Made by a program: the position numbers and the translations under genes. From NCBI RefSeq assembly GCF_018614195.1, contig NZ_JAGGOT010000029.1:248001-312000 (forward strand): a stretch of 64,000 bases of DNA, read 5' to 3'. The DNA is from Streptomyces sp. ISL-43. Its GTDB lineage: Bacteria > Actinomycetota > Actinomycetes > Streptomycetales > Streptomycetaceae. The notes beneath the pieces were generated by a model, which was given only the letters and a program-made list of their open reading frames with translations, searched no databases and was not told the origin of the DNA. Positions 58,033 to 64,000 of the stretch are shown here, one piece after another. Position 1 is the first letter of the stretch. Each line of letters opens with the position of its first letter.

Positions 58033-58947
58033 GTGACTCTCGACGATCTCCGTGTCTTCGTCGCCGCCTGCCGGGCCGGCAGCCTCAGCGCCGTGGCCCG
58101 CGACCTCGGCCGCACCCAGTCCGCCGTCAGCCAGCACATCCGACGGCTGGAGAAGGAGACCGGAGCCGTGCTCCTGGAGCGCCACCCGCGCGGCGTATCG
58201 CCCACCGAGGCCGGCCTGATCCTCCAGGTGGCCGCCGCCGACGGCATCGCCGGGCTCGACGGGGCCCTGCGCCGGCTCGACACCCTCGTTCGGGACGACG
58301 GCGGATCGGTCCGCGTCACCACCGGGGCCACCACCGTGCGGCACTTCATGGCCGAGGCCGTCGTCGCCTTCCGCGGCAGCCACCCCCGGGTCAGCCTGGA
58401 GTTCCAGACCGAGAACTCCAGCCGCAGCTGCTTCGAGGCCCTCGCCGCCGACGACCTCGACCTCGCCTGGATCACCATCGGCGCACCCGTGCGCGGCATC
58501 GAGCAGCGCCCCGTCATGCGCCTGCCCTGGGTTCTCGCGGTCGGCGCCGACGACCCCCTCGCCGCCCGCTCCAGCCTGGAGCCGGCCGACCTCGCCGGCA
58601 TCCGCCACATCAGGCTGCCGGAGAACTCCACCTCCCGCACCCACCTCGACGCCGCCCTCGACGAAGCGGGCATCCGGATCAGCTCGGACACCAGCGTCGC
58701 CGACTGGGACACCGCCCTCCTGCTCTCCGAACTAGGCCTCGGCCACGCCGTCGTACCCGCGCTGCCCGGCTGGCAGGTCCCCGGAACCGACGGGCCGCTG
58801 CGCCTCGTGCCGGTCCCGGCCCTGCGGCCGCTCGCCGTCGGCTGGGCCGTCCGCCGCTGGTCCTCCCTCGCCCCGCTCGCCCGCGCCTTCGCCGACGAGG
58901 TCGCCCGCACCTGCGTGGCCCGCGCCGGCGCGTCCGGGCAGCCGTGA
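58033..58947 (+). CDS. LysR-family transcriptional regulator
   Basis: Predicted 304-aa regulator. The N-terminal HTH (LDDLRVFVAACRAGSLSAVA, RTQSAVSQHIRRLEKETGAV) is typical and the periplasmic-binding-like effector domain follows (VRVTTGATTVRHFMAEAVVA, LAADDLDLAWITIGAP). GTG 58033 is chosen as the first start inside the HTH-bearing frame; the ribosome site is weak. Its final 216 nt overlap, antisense, the 3' end of the convergent MFS gene. The target promoter is unknown; LysR proteins usually regulate a divergent neighbour, which here would be upstream, where only the YunG-like gene lies. Confidence 0.88.
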   Translation: MTLDDLRVFVAACRAGSLSAVARDLGRTQSAVSQHIRRLEKETGAVLLERHPRGVSPTEAGLILQVAAADGIAGLDGALRRLDTLVRDDGGSVRVTTGATTVRHFMAEAVVAFRGSHPRVSLEFQTENSSRSCFEALAADDLDLAWITIGAPVRGIEQRPVMRLPWVLAVGADDPLAARSSLEPADLAGIRHIRLPENSTSRTHLDAALDEAGIRISSDTSVADWDTALLLSELGLGHAVVPALPGWQVPGTDGPLRLVPVPALRPLAVGWAVRRWSSLAPLARAFADEVARTCVARAGASGQP

Positions 58948-60201
58948 CGCGGGCAGCAGCCCTACGGCGGCCAGCGCGGCCAGGGCCGCGGTCGAAGCCC
59001 CCGCGGTCCCCGCGGCGACCGCGATGCCGAAGGCCGGCCCCACGTTCATCGCCGTCTGCTTGAGCCCGCCCACCACCCCCGCGTGCCCGGCGGGCGCGTC
59101 CCCGACCACCGTCCCGGTGGCCGTCACCATCACGGCGGCGAAGCCCGCTCCGAGCACGCCGAAACCCCACCCCGGGCCCAGCCCCGTGATCCCGAGCGCC
59201 ACGAGCCCGGTTCCGGCGACCGCCGTGGCCCGCGCCCCGAACCGGCGCAGCGCGGCCCCCGCCACCGGCGCCCCCGCGACCATGGCCGCGGTCATGGGCA
59301 GTACCCGCAGCCCGGTCGCGAGCGGGTCGAGCCCCGCCGCGTCCTGGAGTGCGAAGCACGCCGAGAAGAGGGCCCCGAACAGTGCGCCGGAGACCAGGGC
59401 CAGCAGCGCCATGGACGCCGTCACCGACCCGGACCGGGCCACCGCGCGCGGCACCAGCGGCATCGCGGAGTGCCGCTCCGAGCGCACGAGCAGCGCCGTG
59501 AGCGCGGCCGCCCCGGCGAACCCGGCCAGCGTCGGCTGCCCCGCCCAGCCGTGTTCCGGTACGCCGGCCAGCGCGTGCACGAGCACCGCCACGGCCGCCG
59601 CCAGCAGGGCCGCCCCGACCGGCCGGATCCGGCCGGGCTCCGGGCGCGGGGGCACGGCAACCCGTACGCACAGGGCCGCCGCGGCGATCACCAGTGCGGC
59701 GGGGACGTTCGCCACGAACACCGCGCGCCAGCCGAAGCGTTCGACCAGGACACCCCCGAGGAGCGGACCGGCCGCCGCCGCCAGCCCGATGGCGGCGGTG
59801 CGCACGGCGACCGCCGTACCGAGCCGCTCGGGCGGGTAGGCGAGCCGCAGCAGCGCGAGGGTCGCGGGCTGGAGCAGCGCTCCGAACAGCCCCTGGGTCG
59901 CGCGCAGGGCGATCACCCAGCCCGCCCCGGGCGCGAGCGCGATGCCCGCCGAGGCCGCGGCGAAGCCGAGTGCGCCGGTGAACAGCAGCCGCGCGTGCCC
60001 GTACCGGTCGCCGAGCCGGCCGGCGACCACGAGGAAGGCGGCCACGGTCAGGAGGTAGGCGGTGCTCGTCCACTGCACCTGGGCCAGGCTCGCGCCGAGG
60101 TCCCGCCGCAGGCTGGGCTGCGCCATGAGCAGCACCGTCCCGTCGACGGCGACGAGCATCGCGCCGGCCGCGCTGACGAGGAGCGCGAGGCCGGGCCTCA
60201 C
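58732..60201 (-). CDS. MFS transporter, DHA2-like, co-transcribed with TetR
   Basis: Predicted 489-aa drug/metabolite exporter. First helix region LVSAAGAMLVAVDGTVLLMA matches the DHA2 start; AFLVVAGRLGDRYGHARLLF is motif A and GLAAAAGPLLGGVLVERFGW motif C. The transporter core ends at about residue 417; the remaining 70 residues (GAGHAGAGDLVGEGAGERGE and so on) are a low-complexity, hydrophilic tail made because no stop occurs until 58732, inside the antisense LysR gene. GTG 60201 overlaps the TetR stop (GTGA). Expression should follow the TetR operator at 60808-60846. Confidence 0.8.
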   Translation of the reverse strand: MRPGLALLVSAAGAMLVAVDGTVLLMAQPSLRRDLGASLAQVQWTSTAYLLTVAAFLVVAGRLGDRYGHARLLFTGALGFAAASAGIALAPGAGWVIALRATQGLFGALLQPATLALLRLAYPPERLGTAVAVRTAAIGLAAAAGPLLGGVLVERFGWRAVFVANVPAALVIAAAALCVRVAVPPRPEPGRIRPVGAALLAAAVAVLVHALAGVPEHGWAGQPTLAGFAGAAALTALLVRSERHSAMPLVPRAVARSGSVTASMALLALVSGALFGALFSACFALQDAAGLDPLATGLRVLPMTAAMVAGAPVAGAALRRFGARATAVAGTGLVALGITGLGPGWGFGVLGAGFAAVMVTATGTVVGDAPAGHAGVVGGLKQTAMNVGPAFGIAVAAGTAGASTAALAALAAVGLLPASRLPGRAGAGHAGAGDLVGEGAGERGEGGPAADGPADGERPQGRDRHEAQRPVGSGDLPAGQRGYDGVAEA

Positions 60202-60809
60202 GGTCGCAGGTGCGCGTCGACGGCGGCGTCGACGAGCTCGCCGACACAGTCCTCGGCGGTGGTCCGCGACCCGCTCCCGAGGGCGAGGGCGAGGCTGCCC
60301 CAGGACCACAGCTGCGCCACGCCGTGCAGGTTGGCCCACAGGGCGGCGGCGGTGATCCGCGGTGATCCGGCCGCCTCGCACCGGCTGACGAGCGAGACGA
60401 GCAGATCGAACAGCGGCAGCGTGGAATCCCGCAGCCGGGACCCCGCCGGTCCGTCCTGCCCGGTGCTGTCGAGCAGGTCGTGCCGGAACATCAGCTCGAA
60501 CATGCCGCGGCGCTCCAGCGCGAAGCCGACGTACGCGCGGCCCAGTGCCCGCACCTGCTCGCGCGGGTCCCCGGAGGCCGCTGCCGCCGAGATCGCGGCG
60601 GGGACGCGCGCGCCGAGGTCCTCGAAGCCGCGCCGGGCGATGGCGGAGAGCAGTGCGTGGTGGGTGGCGAAGTACCGCCGGGGCGCCCCGTGGGAGACGC
60701 CGGCGCGCCGGGCGATCTCGCGCAGCCCGAGCGCGGCGGTCCCCTCGGTCGTCACGAGCTCCACGCCGACGTCGATCAGCCGCTCGCGCAGCCCGCTGTC
60801 CTGATCCAT
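60198..60809 (-). CDS. TetR-family regulator of the MFS gene
   Basis: Predicted 203-aa repressor. The HTH is LRERLIDVGVELVTTEGTAA, LREIARRAGVSHGAPRRYFA, and the ligand domain includes ALERRGMFELMFRHDLLDST and ALWANLHGVAQLWSWGSLAL, as in TetR proteins with the WHG domain. ATG 60809 falls within its own operator: a 39-bp palindrome spans 60808-60846, and a TAGACA -10-like sequence lies six nt upstream, so a leaderless transcript is likely. An in-frame GTG at 60815 is an alternative start. The MFS gene overlaps its stop and is its obvious target. Confidence 0.88.
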   Translation of the reverse strand: MDQDSGLRERLIDVGVELVTTEGTAALGLREIARRAGVSHGAPRRYFATHHALLSAIARRGFEDLGARVPAAISAAAASGDPREQVRALGRAYVGFALERRGMFELMFRHDLLDSTGQDGPAGSRLRDSTLPLFDLLVSLVSRCEAAGSPRITAAALWANLHGVAQLWSWGSLALALGSGSRTTAEDCVGELVDAAVDAHLRP

Positions 60810-60846
60810 AGACACTGTCTACCAGGTGGGGGTAGACAGTGTCTAT
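60808..60846. promoter_or_regulatory. 39-bp palindromic operator, two nested sub-palindromes
   Basis: Perfect 16-bp arms (60808-60823 and 60831-60846) around a 7-bp spacer. Each arm contains its own palindrome, AGACA-C-TGTCT and AGACA-G-TGTCT, suggesting binding of two TetR dimers. It overlaps the TetR start codon and lies between TetR and the divergent small gene at 60922. Confidence 0.9.
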
Positions 60847-60921
60847 CACCACTTTTCCGGGATGATGGGTGAGCACGGCCGGGCGGGACGCCCGGCCCGG
60901 CGGAGGAAGAGGTGACCTGCC

Positions 60922-61182
60922 ATGGCGGAGCACGAGGCGCGCGAGGCCGGGCCGTCGGCGAGCGGACTGGAAGAGGGCCGCCTGATGAAGGAGCTCGAAG
61001 CCATCCACCGTACGCGCCACGAGACTCTGCTGCACGGGTCGGACGAGGCGCTGGTCACGCACACCCGGCGGATGGAGGAGCTGGAGCGCGAGTATCTGCG
61101 CCGTCATCCGGAACGAGCCCAGACGACGGGTCGCACCCGCTCCGGCGCGCGCGCCCGTACGGGGGCGGAAGAGCAGGGTTAG
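60922..61182 (+). CDS. Small helical actinobacterial protein (DUF6158-like)
   Basis: Predicted 86-aa protein. A central helix LEEGRLMKELEAIHRTRHET and ALVTHTRRMEELEREYLRRH, followed by a basic, disordered tail, resemble the short DUF6158-type proteins of Streptomyces; the family name is given with caution. GAGGTG is seven nt before ATG 60922. It is divergent from the TetR-MFS operon and starts 76 nt from its operator, so it may be co-regulated. Confidence 0.65.
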   Translation: MAEHEAREAGPSASGLEEGRLMKELEAIHRTRHETLLHGSDEALVTHTRRMEELEREYLRRHPERAQTTGRTRSGARARTGAEEQG

Positions 61183-61197
61183 CGTCGGGGTGGGCGG

Positions 61198-61398
61198 CTA
61201 CTTCTCTGCGTGCTCGCCCAGGACGAACAGCAGCCAGACGAAGCCGGCGAAGAGGTGTGTGCCGGCGATGTAGAAGAACGCGCGCAGCAGGACGCCGTTC
61301 TCCTTCCACTTCTCGTACTTCGCCGCGGCCGCGGTCGCCGCCGCGGTCGCTGCCGCGGAGCCGGCCGGTTCGGATTCCTCGTTCTTGTCCGTGGTCAC
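61198..61398 (-). CDS. Small single-pass membrane protein (DUF6126-like)
   Basis: Predicted 66-aa protein with an Ala/Thr-rich N-terminus, a basic segment KYEKWKENGVLLRAFFYIAG and one membrane helix THLFAGFVWLLFVLGEHAEK ending the protein. Such DUF6126-like proteins are short, conserved and uncharacterised in Streptomyces. Start is GTG 61398, with a weak ribosome site. It lies between two TetR units and is convergent with the DUF6158-like gene, 15 nt apart. Confidence 0.65.
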   Translation of the reverse strand: MTTDKNEESEPAGSAAATAAATAAAAKYEKWKENGVLLRAFFYIAGTHLFAGFVWLLFVLGEHAEK

Positions 61399-61461
61399 CC
61401 GGTCAGCCTACGGCTACGCCGCGCTTCCGTCGTGCATCAGATTTGCTTCATGTGAGACAAA

Positions 61462-61481
61462 TTTGTATCGTTTGATACGAA
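61462..61481. promoter_or_regulatory. Palindromic operator upstream of the second TetR
   Basis: TTTGTATC-GTTT-GATACGAA (61462-61469 with 61474-61481) is an inverted repeat with one mismatch, overlapping the ribosome site AAGGAGG and 13 nt from the TetR start codon. A repressor bound here would block transcription or initiation, so autoregulation is likely. Confidence 0.78.
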
Positions 61482-61494
61482 GGAGGATCACTTG

Positions 61495-62052
61495 ATGAAC
61501 GAAGAAGAGCTTCTGGACGGCGCCGCACGCGTCCTCGCCGGCGATCACAGCGCCTCGATGACGCACATCGCCGCCGGCATCGGCACCAGCCGCGCCACCC
61601 TCAGCCGCCGCTACCCGACCCGCGAGGCGCTGCTCAAAGCCATCGCCGCCCGGGCCATCGACGTCGTCGACGGCTGCCTGGCGCCCGCCGACCTGCCCGA
61701 CACCGCCGACGGCGCCGCCTTCGACGCCGCGCTGGAGCGACTCGTCACCGGCCTGCTCCCCGCCGCGCACCTGTACGGATTCACCTCGCGCGACGCCACC
61801 GTGCTCGCCGACCCCGCCTTCCGGGCCGGCATCCAGCGCCAGGACCAGCGGGCCCTCGCCTTCCTCGGCCTCGGCCGGCGCCTCGGCCGACTGCGCGTCG
61901 ACCTGCCCGCGTACTGGATCTGGTACTCGCTCTGGGGACTGCTCGACGCCGCCGCCGAGGGCGTCCGCGACGGCCACCTCGCCCGCCGCGACATCGGCCG
62001 CCTCGTCCTCGCCTCCTTCCTCAGCGGAACCCGGCCGTCCCCCGCCGCGTGA
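61495..62052 (+). CDS. TetR-family regulator of the downstream MFS gene
   Basis: Predicted 185-aa repressor with HTH MTHIAAGIGTSRATLSRRYP and TREALLKAIAAR. The C-terminal domain (FTSRDATVLADPAFRAGIQR, YWIWYSLWGLLDAAAEGVRD) is helical. AAGGAGG lies eight nt before ATG 61495. The inverted repeat at 61462-61481 lies in the promoter. The TGA overlaps a GTG (62049) of the MFS frame, so regulator and transporter form one operon. Confidence 0.87.
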   Translation: MNEEELLDGAARVLAGDHSASMTHIAAGIGTSRATLSRRYPTREALLKAIAARAIDVVDGCLAPADLPDTADGAAFDAALERLVTGLLPAAHLYGFTSRDATVLADPAFRAGIQRQDQRALAFLGLGRRLGRLRVDLPAYWIWYSLWGLLDAAAEGVRDGHLARRDIGRLVLASFLSGTRPSPAA

Positions 62053-62093
62053 CCCCCGCACCGCCCCCGCGTACCCCCGTGAACGGAACCCCC

Positions 62094-63617
62094 ATGCACA
62101 CCCCCACGCAGGACCCGCGCCGCTGGATCGTGCTCGCGATCCTCTCCGGCAGTCTCCTGCTCATCTCCATGGACACCACGATCCTCAACGTGGCGTTCCC
62201 CTCGCTCGTCGGCGACCTCCAGCCGGGCGCCGTACAGCAGCTGTGGATCATCGACATCTACGCGCTCGCCCTCTCCGGCCTGCTGGTCACCGCCGGCGCC
62301 CTCGGCGACCGCTGGGGCCGCAAGCGGCTGCTGATGGCGGGCTTCGGCATCTTCGCCGTCGCCTCGCTCATCGCCGTCTTCTCCACCGAGGCCTGGCACG
62401 TCATCGCGGCCCGCGCCCTCCTCGGCGTCGGCGGCGCCGCGATCATGCCGTCCACCCTGTCGATCCTGCGCAGCGTCTTCACCGACGCCAAGGAACGCGC
62501 CTTCGCGCTCGCCGTCTGGGCCGCCGTCTTCGGCGGCGGCATGGCCTTCGGCCCGGTCGTCGGCGGCCTGCTCGTCCAGGACTACGGCTGGCACTCCGCC
62601 TTCCTCCTCAACCTGCCCGTCACCGCGCTCATCGTCGCGGCCGGCCTGCGCTACCTCCCCGAATCCCGCTCCCCGCGCGCCACCGGCAAGTGGGACTGGT
62701 GGGGCGTCGGCCAGTCGATCGTCGGCATGCTGGCCCTCGCGGGCGGCATCAAGCAGCTCGGCAAGAGCGGCATCGCCGACCCGCTGCCGTGGGCCCTGCT
62801 CGCCCTCGCCGTCATCTCCCTGACCGTGTTCGTACGCCGTCAGCTGAGCCTGGACAACCCGCTGCTCCAGGTCCGGCTGTTCGCCAAGCCCGCCTTCAGC
62901 GTGGCCGCCACCGCGATCTTCCTGCCCATGGTGGGCATGGGCGCGATCCTGTTCCTGGTCACCCAGTGGTTCCAGTACGGCCAGGGCTACACCCCGCTCG
63001 AAGCCGGCCTCTCCCTGCTGCCCGCGCCGCTCGCGCTGATCTGCGCCTCGATGGTCGCCCCGTCCCTCATGCAGCGCTTCGCGATCCGGCACGTGCTCGG
63101 CGGCGGCCTGGTGGTCCTCGCGGCGGGCATGGCCCTGCCCTGGACCCTCCAGCAGTTCACCGACCTGGGCTACCCCGCCTTCGCCGTGGCGCTGGCCGTC
63201 ATGGGCCTGGGCGCGGGCACCGCCACCACGGTCGCCTCGGTGACCCTGATCTCCACGGCCCCGGCCGACGAGGTCTCCAGCGCCGCGGCCATCGAGGAAA
63301 CCTGCTACGAACTCGGCTCGGCCATGGGCGTCGCCATCCTCGGCTCCACCGCCGCCGCGCTCTACCGGGCCAACCTCCCGGCCCTCGACCTGGACTCCAC
63401 CACGCTGGGCGCCGTACGGGACTCCGTGGGCGAGGCCGCCCACACCGCCGAACAGCTCGGCGGCACCGTCGGCCGGAACCTGCTCGACGCCGCCTCGCAG
63501 GCCTACACCCTCGCGATCACCCCGGCGTTCCTGCTGGCCGGAGCCCTCGCGGTCGCCGCCGCCGTGACCACGTGGGCCCTGATCCCGCGCGACCTGCGGC
63601 CGACCGAGAACCACTAG
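62094..63617 (+). CDS. MFS drug exporter, DHA2 (EmrB/QacA) family
   Basis: Predicted 507-aa proton antiporter with about 14 helices. Landmarks are LLLISMDTTILNVAFPSLVG (helix 1), AGALGDRWGRKRLLMAG (motif A), AVFGGGMAFGPVVGGLLVQD (motif C). ATG 62094 is used since the transporter sequence begins there; the GTG at 62049 overlaps the TetR stop (GTGA) and would add 15 residues. It is coupled to TetR and presumably derepressed by its substrate. It is one of three DHA2-type exporters in the window, each with distinct sequence. Confidence 0.87.
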   Translation: MHTPTQDPRRWIVLAILSGSLLLISMDTTILNVAFPSLVGDLQPGAVQQLWIIDIYALALSGLLVTAGALGDRWGRKRLLMAGFGIFAVASLIAVFSTEAWHVIAARALLGVGGAAIMPSTLSILRSVFTDAKERAFALAVWAAVFGGGMAFGPVVGGLLVQDYGWHSAFLLNLPVTALIVAAGLRYLPESRSPRATGKWDWWGVGQSIVGMLALAGGIKQLGKSGIADPLPWALLALAVISLTVFVRRQLSLDNPLLQVRLFAKPAFSVAATAIFLPMVGMGAILFLVTQWFQYGQGYTPLEAGLSLLPAPLALICASMVAPSLMQRFAIRHVLGGGLVVLAAGMALPWTLQQFTDLGYPAFAVALAVMGLGAGTATTVASVTLISTAPADEVSSAAAIEETCYELGSAMGVAILGSTAAALYRANLPALDLDSTTLGAVRDSVGEAAHTAEQLGGTVGRNLLDAASQAYTLAITPAFLLAGALAVAAAVTTWALIPRDLRPTENH

Positions 63618-64000
63618 GGCCTGCTTCGGAACGGGTCAGCGCTGCCTGACCAGGTCAGGGCCTCGGTGACGATCGCGACGTGGTCGGCCTCAGCAATCGT
63701 GTCGTGTTGGCCCGTTGGCGGCGTCGCGACTCCCGATCTCATAGCCGCCCAGGGCGCCGTGGCGGTGTGGACCGAGATGGACCGGTCGAGGGTCTCGTCG
63801 TCGGGGTCGATGACGAAGAACGTGTTGTCGGTGCTGTTGAGGTCCTCGAGCATCCTCAGTAGCTCGACCCCGCGCCGACGAAGCCGGCGCCGGTTGGCCG
63901 CTGAGGCATGCCCCTTGTCCGCTCGGACCCGGTCAGGGCGCGTCCGTGGCCGCCCGGCCCCGCCGGGACGCTTCACCCGGACCTGGTCGAGCACCGCGGC
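63614..64000 (-). pseudogene. IS5-type transposase relic at the right edge
   Basis: From the window edge the minus strand reads LDQVRVKRPGGAGRPRTRPD then RVRADKGHASAANRRRLRRR, matching the segment around the second Asp (ADK) of IS5-family DDE transposases. After RRRG, at about 63870, the homology stops and an unrelated open frame continues (MLEDLNSTDNTFFVIDPDDE, TLDRSISVHTATAPWAAM) to a TAG at 63614-63616 that overlaps the MFS stop. So the element is truncated and fused to other sequence; the second part could be a separate small gene starting at 63853. The upstream remainder lies outside the window. Confidence 0.55.

Noticed and set aside
1..64000. CRISPR arrays, rRNA or tRNA genes, replication origin
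   Set aside because: No regularly spaced identical repeats, no cloverleaf-like tRNA consensus and no DnaA-box cluster were noticed on reading; not tested computationally.

Overview
The window is GC-rich (roughly 70% or more by eye), with strong third-position G/C codon use, GTG and TTG starts, many GTGA/ATGA overlaps between neighbouring genes, and the gene families of a soil actinomycete. These include Tat and Sec exported hydrolases, SigB-type sigma factors, GntR/TetR regulators and a SoxR-type promoter. It is most likely a Streptomyces or close relative chromosome segment, probably an arm or accessory region. No rRNA, tRNA, CRISPR array or replication origin was seen.

Layout. 1-9.2 kb: a gene tail, a DHA2-type MFS exporter, a large secreted subtilase, an R2K-type ATP-grasp protein flanked by decayed coding sequence, an exported agmatine-deiminase-like lipoprotein, a beta-lactamase-fold protein without its catalytic SxxK, and a frameshifted dual-specificity phosphatase relic. 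9.2-17.9 kb: a 22-codon ORF coupled to an unusual P450, a 411-aa protein coupled to a WXG100-like protein, and, on the minus strand, a compact class I lanthipeptide cluster (lanA-lanB-lanC-lanD) predicted to make a peptide with a C-terminal AviMeCys ring. 17.9-22 kb: gluconokinase, a beta-hydroxyacid dehydrogenase, a VOC protein and a multidrug-type ABC exporter under a textbook SoxR promoter. 22-28.9 kb: a degenerate adenylation domain fused to a membrane domain, a GNAT/pre-ATP-grasp ligase fusion, a DUF350 membrane protein, an acyltransferase and an exported alpha/beta hydrolase. 29-35.8 kb: a NarL-type two-component pair, an AEC transporter, a secreted trypsin-like protease with a 10-copy hexanucleotide repeat in its leader, a berberine-bridge-type oxidase and a methyltransferase relic.

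35.8-39.4 kb: two divergent IucA/IucC (NIS) siderophore synthetases, with an IS200/IS605-like hairpin between them. 39.4-44.6 kb: a chitin/glycan module with two GntR regulators, a GH20 hexosaminidase and a secreted CBM-GH16 enzyme, and repeated TTGGTCA-type operators. 44.6-49.1 kb: a relic, a SigB/F-type sigma factor and a glycine betaine-type ABC importer, suggesting an osmotic-stress theme. 49.1-57.9 kb: a TetR-P450 operon with a 32-bp palindrome, a leucine-rich-variant repeat protein, a secreted GH31 enzyme with accessory domains, an aminoglycoside-phosphotransferase-family kinase and a YunG-like protein. 57.9-64 kb: a LysR regulator overlapping an antisense MFS gene, two TetR-MFS units each with its own palindromic operator, two small actinobacterial proteins and an IS5-type transposase relic at the right edge.

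The best candidates for something new are the minimal lanthipeptide cluster, the adenylation-membrane / GNAT-ATP-grasp / DUF350 neighbourhood, and the variable hexanucleotide tract in the protease leader. Function assignments rest on motifs read by eye; no database search was run.
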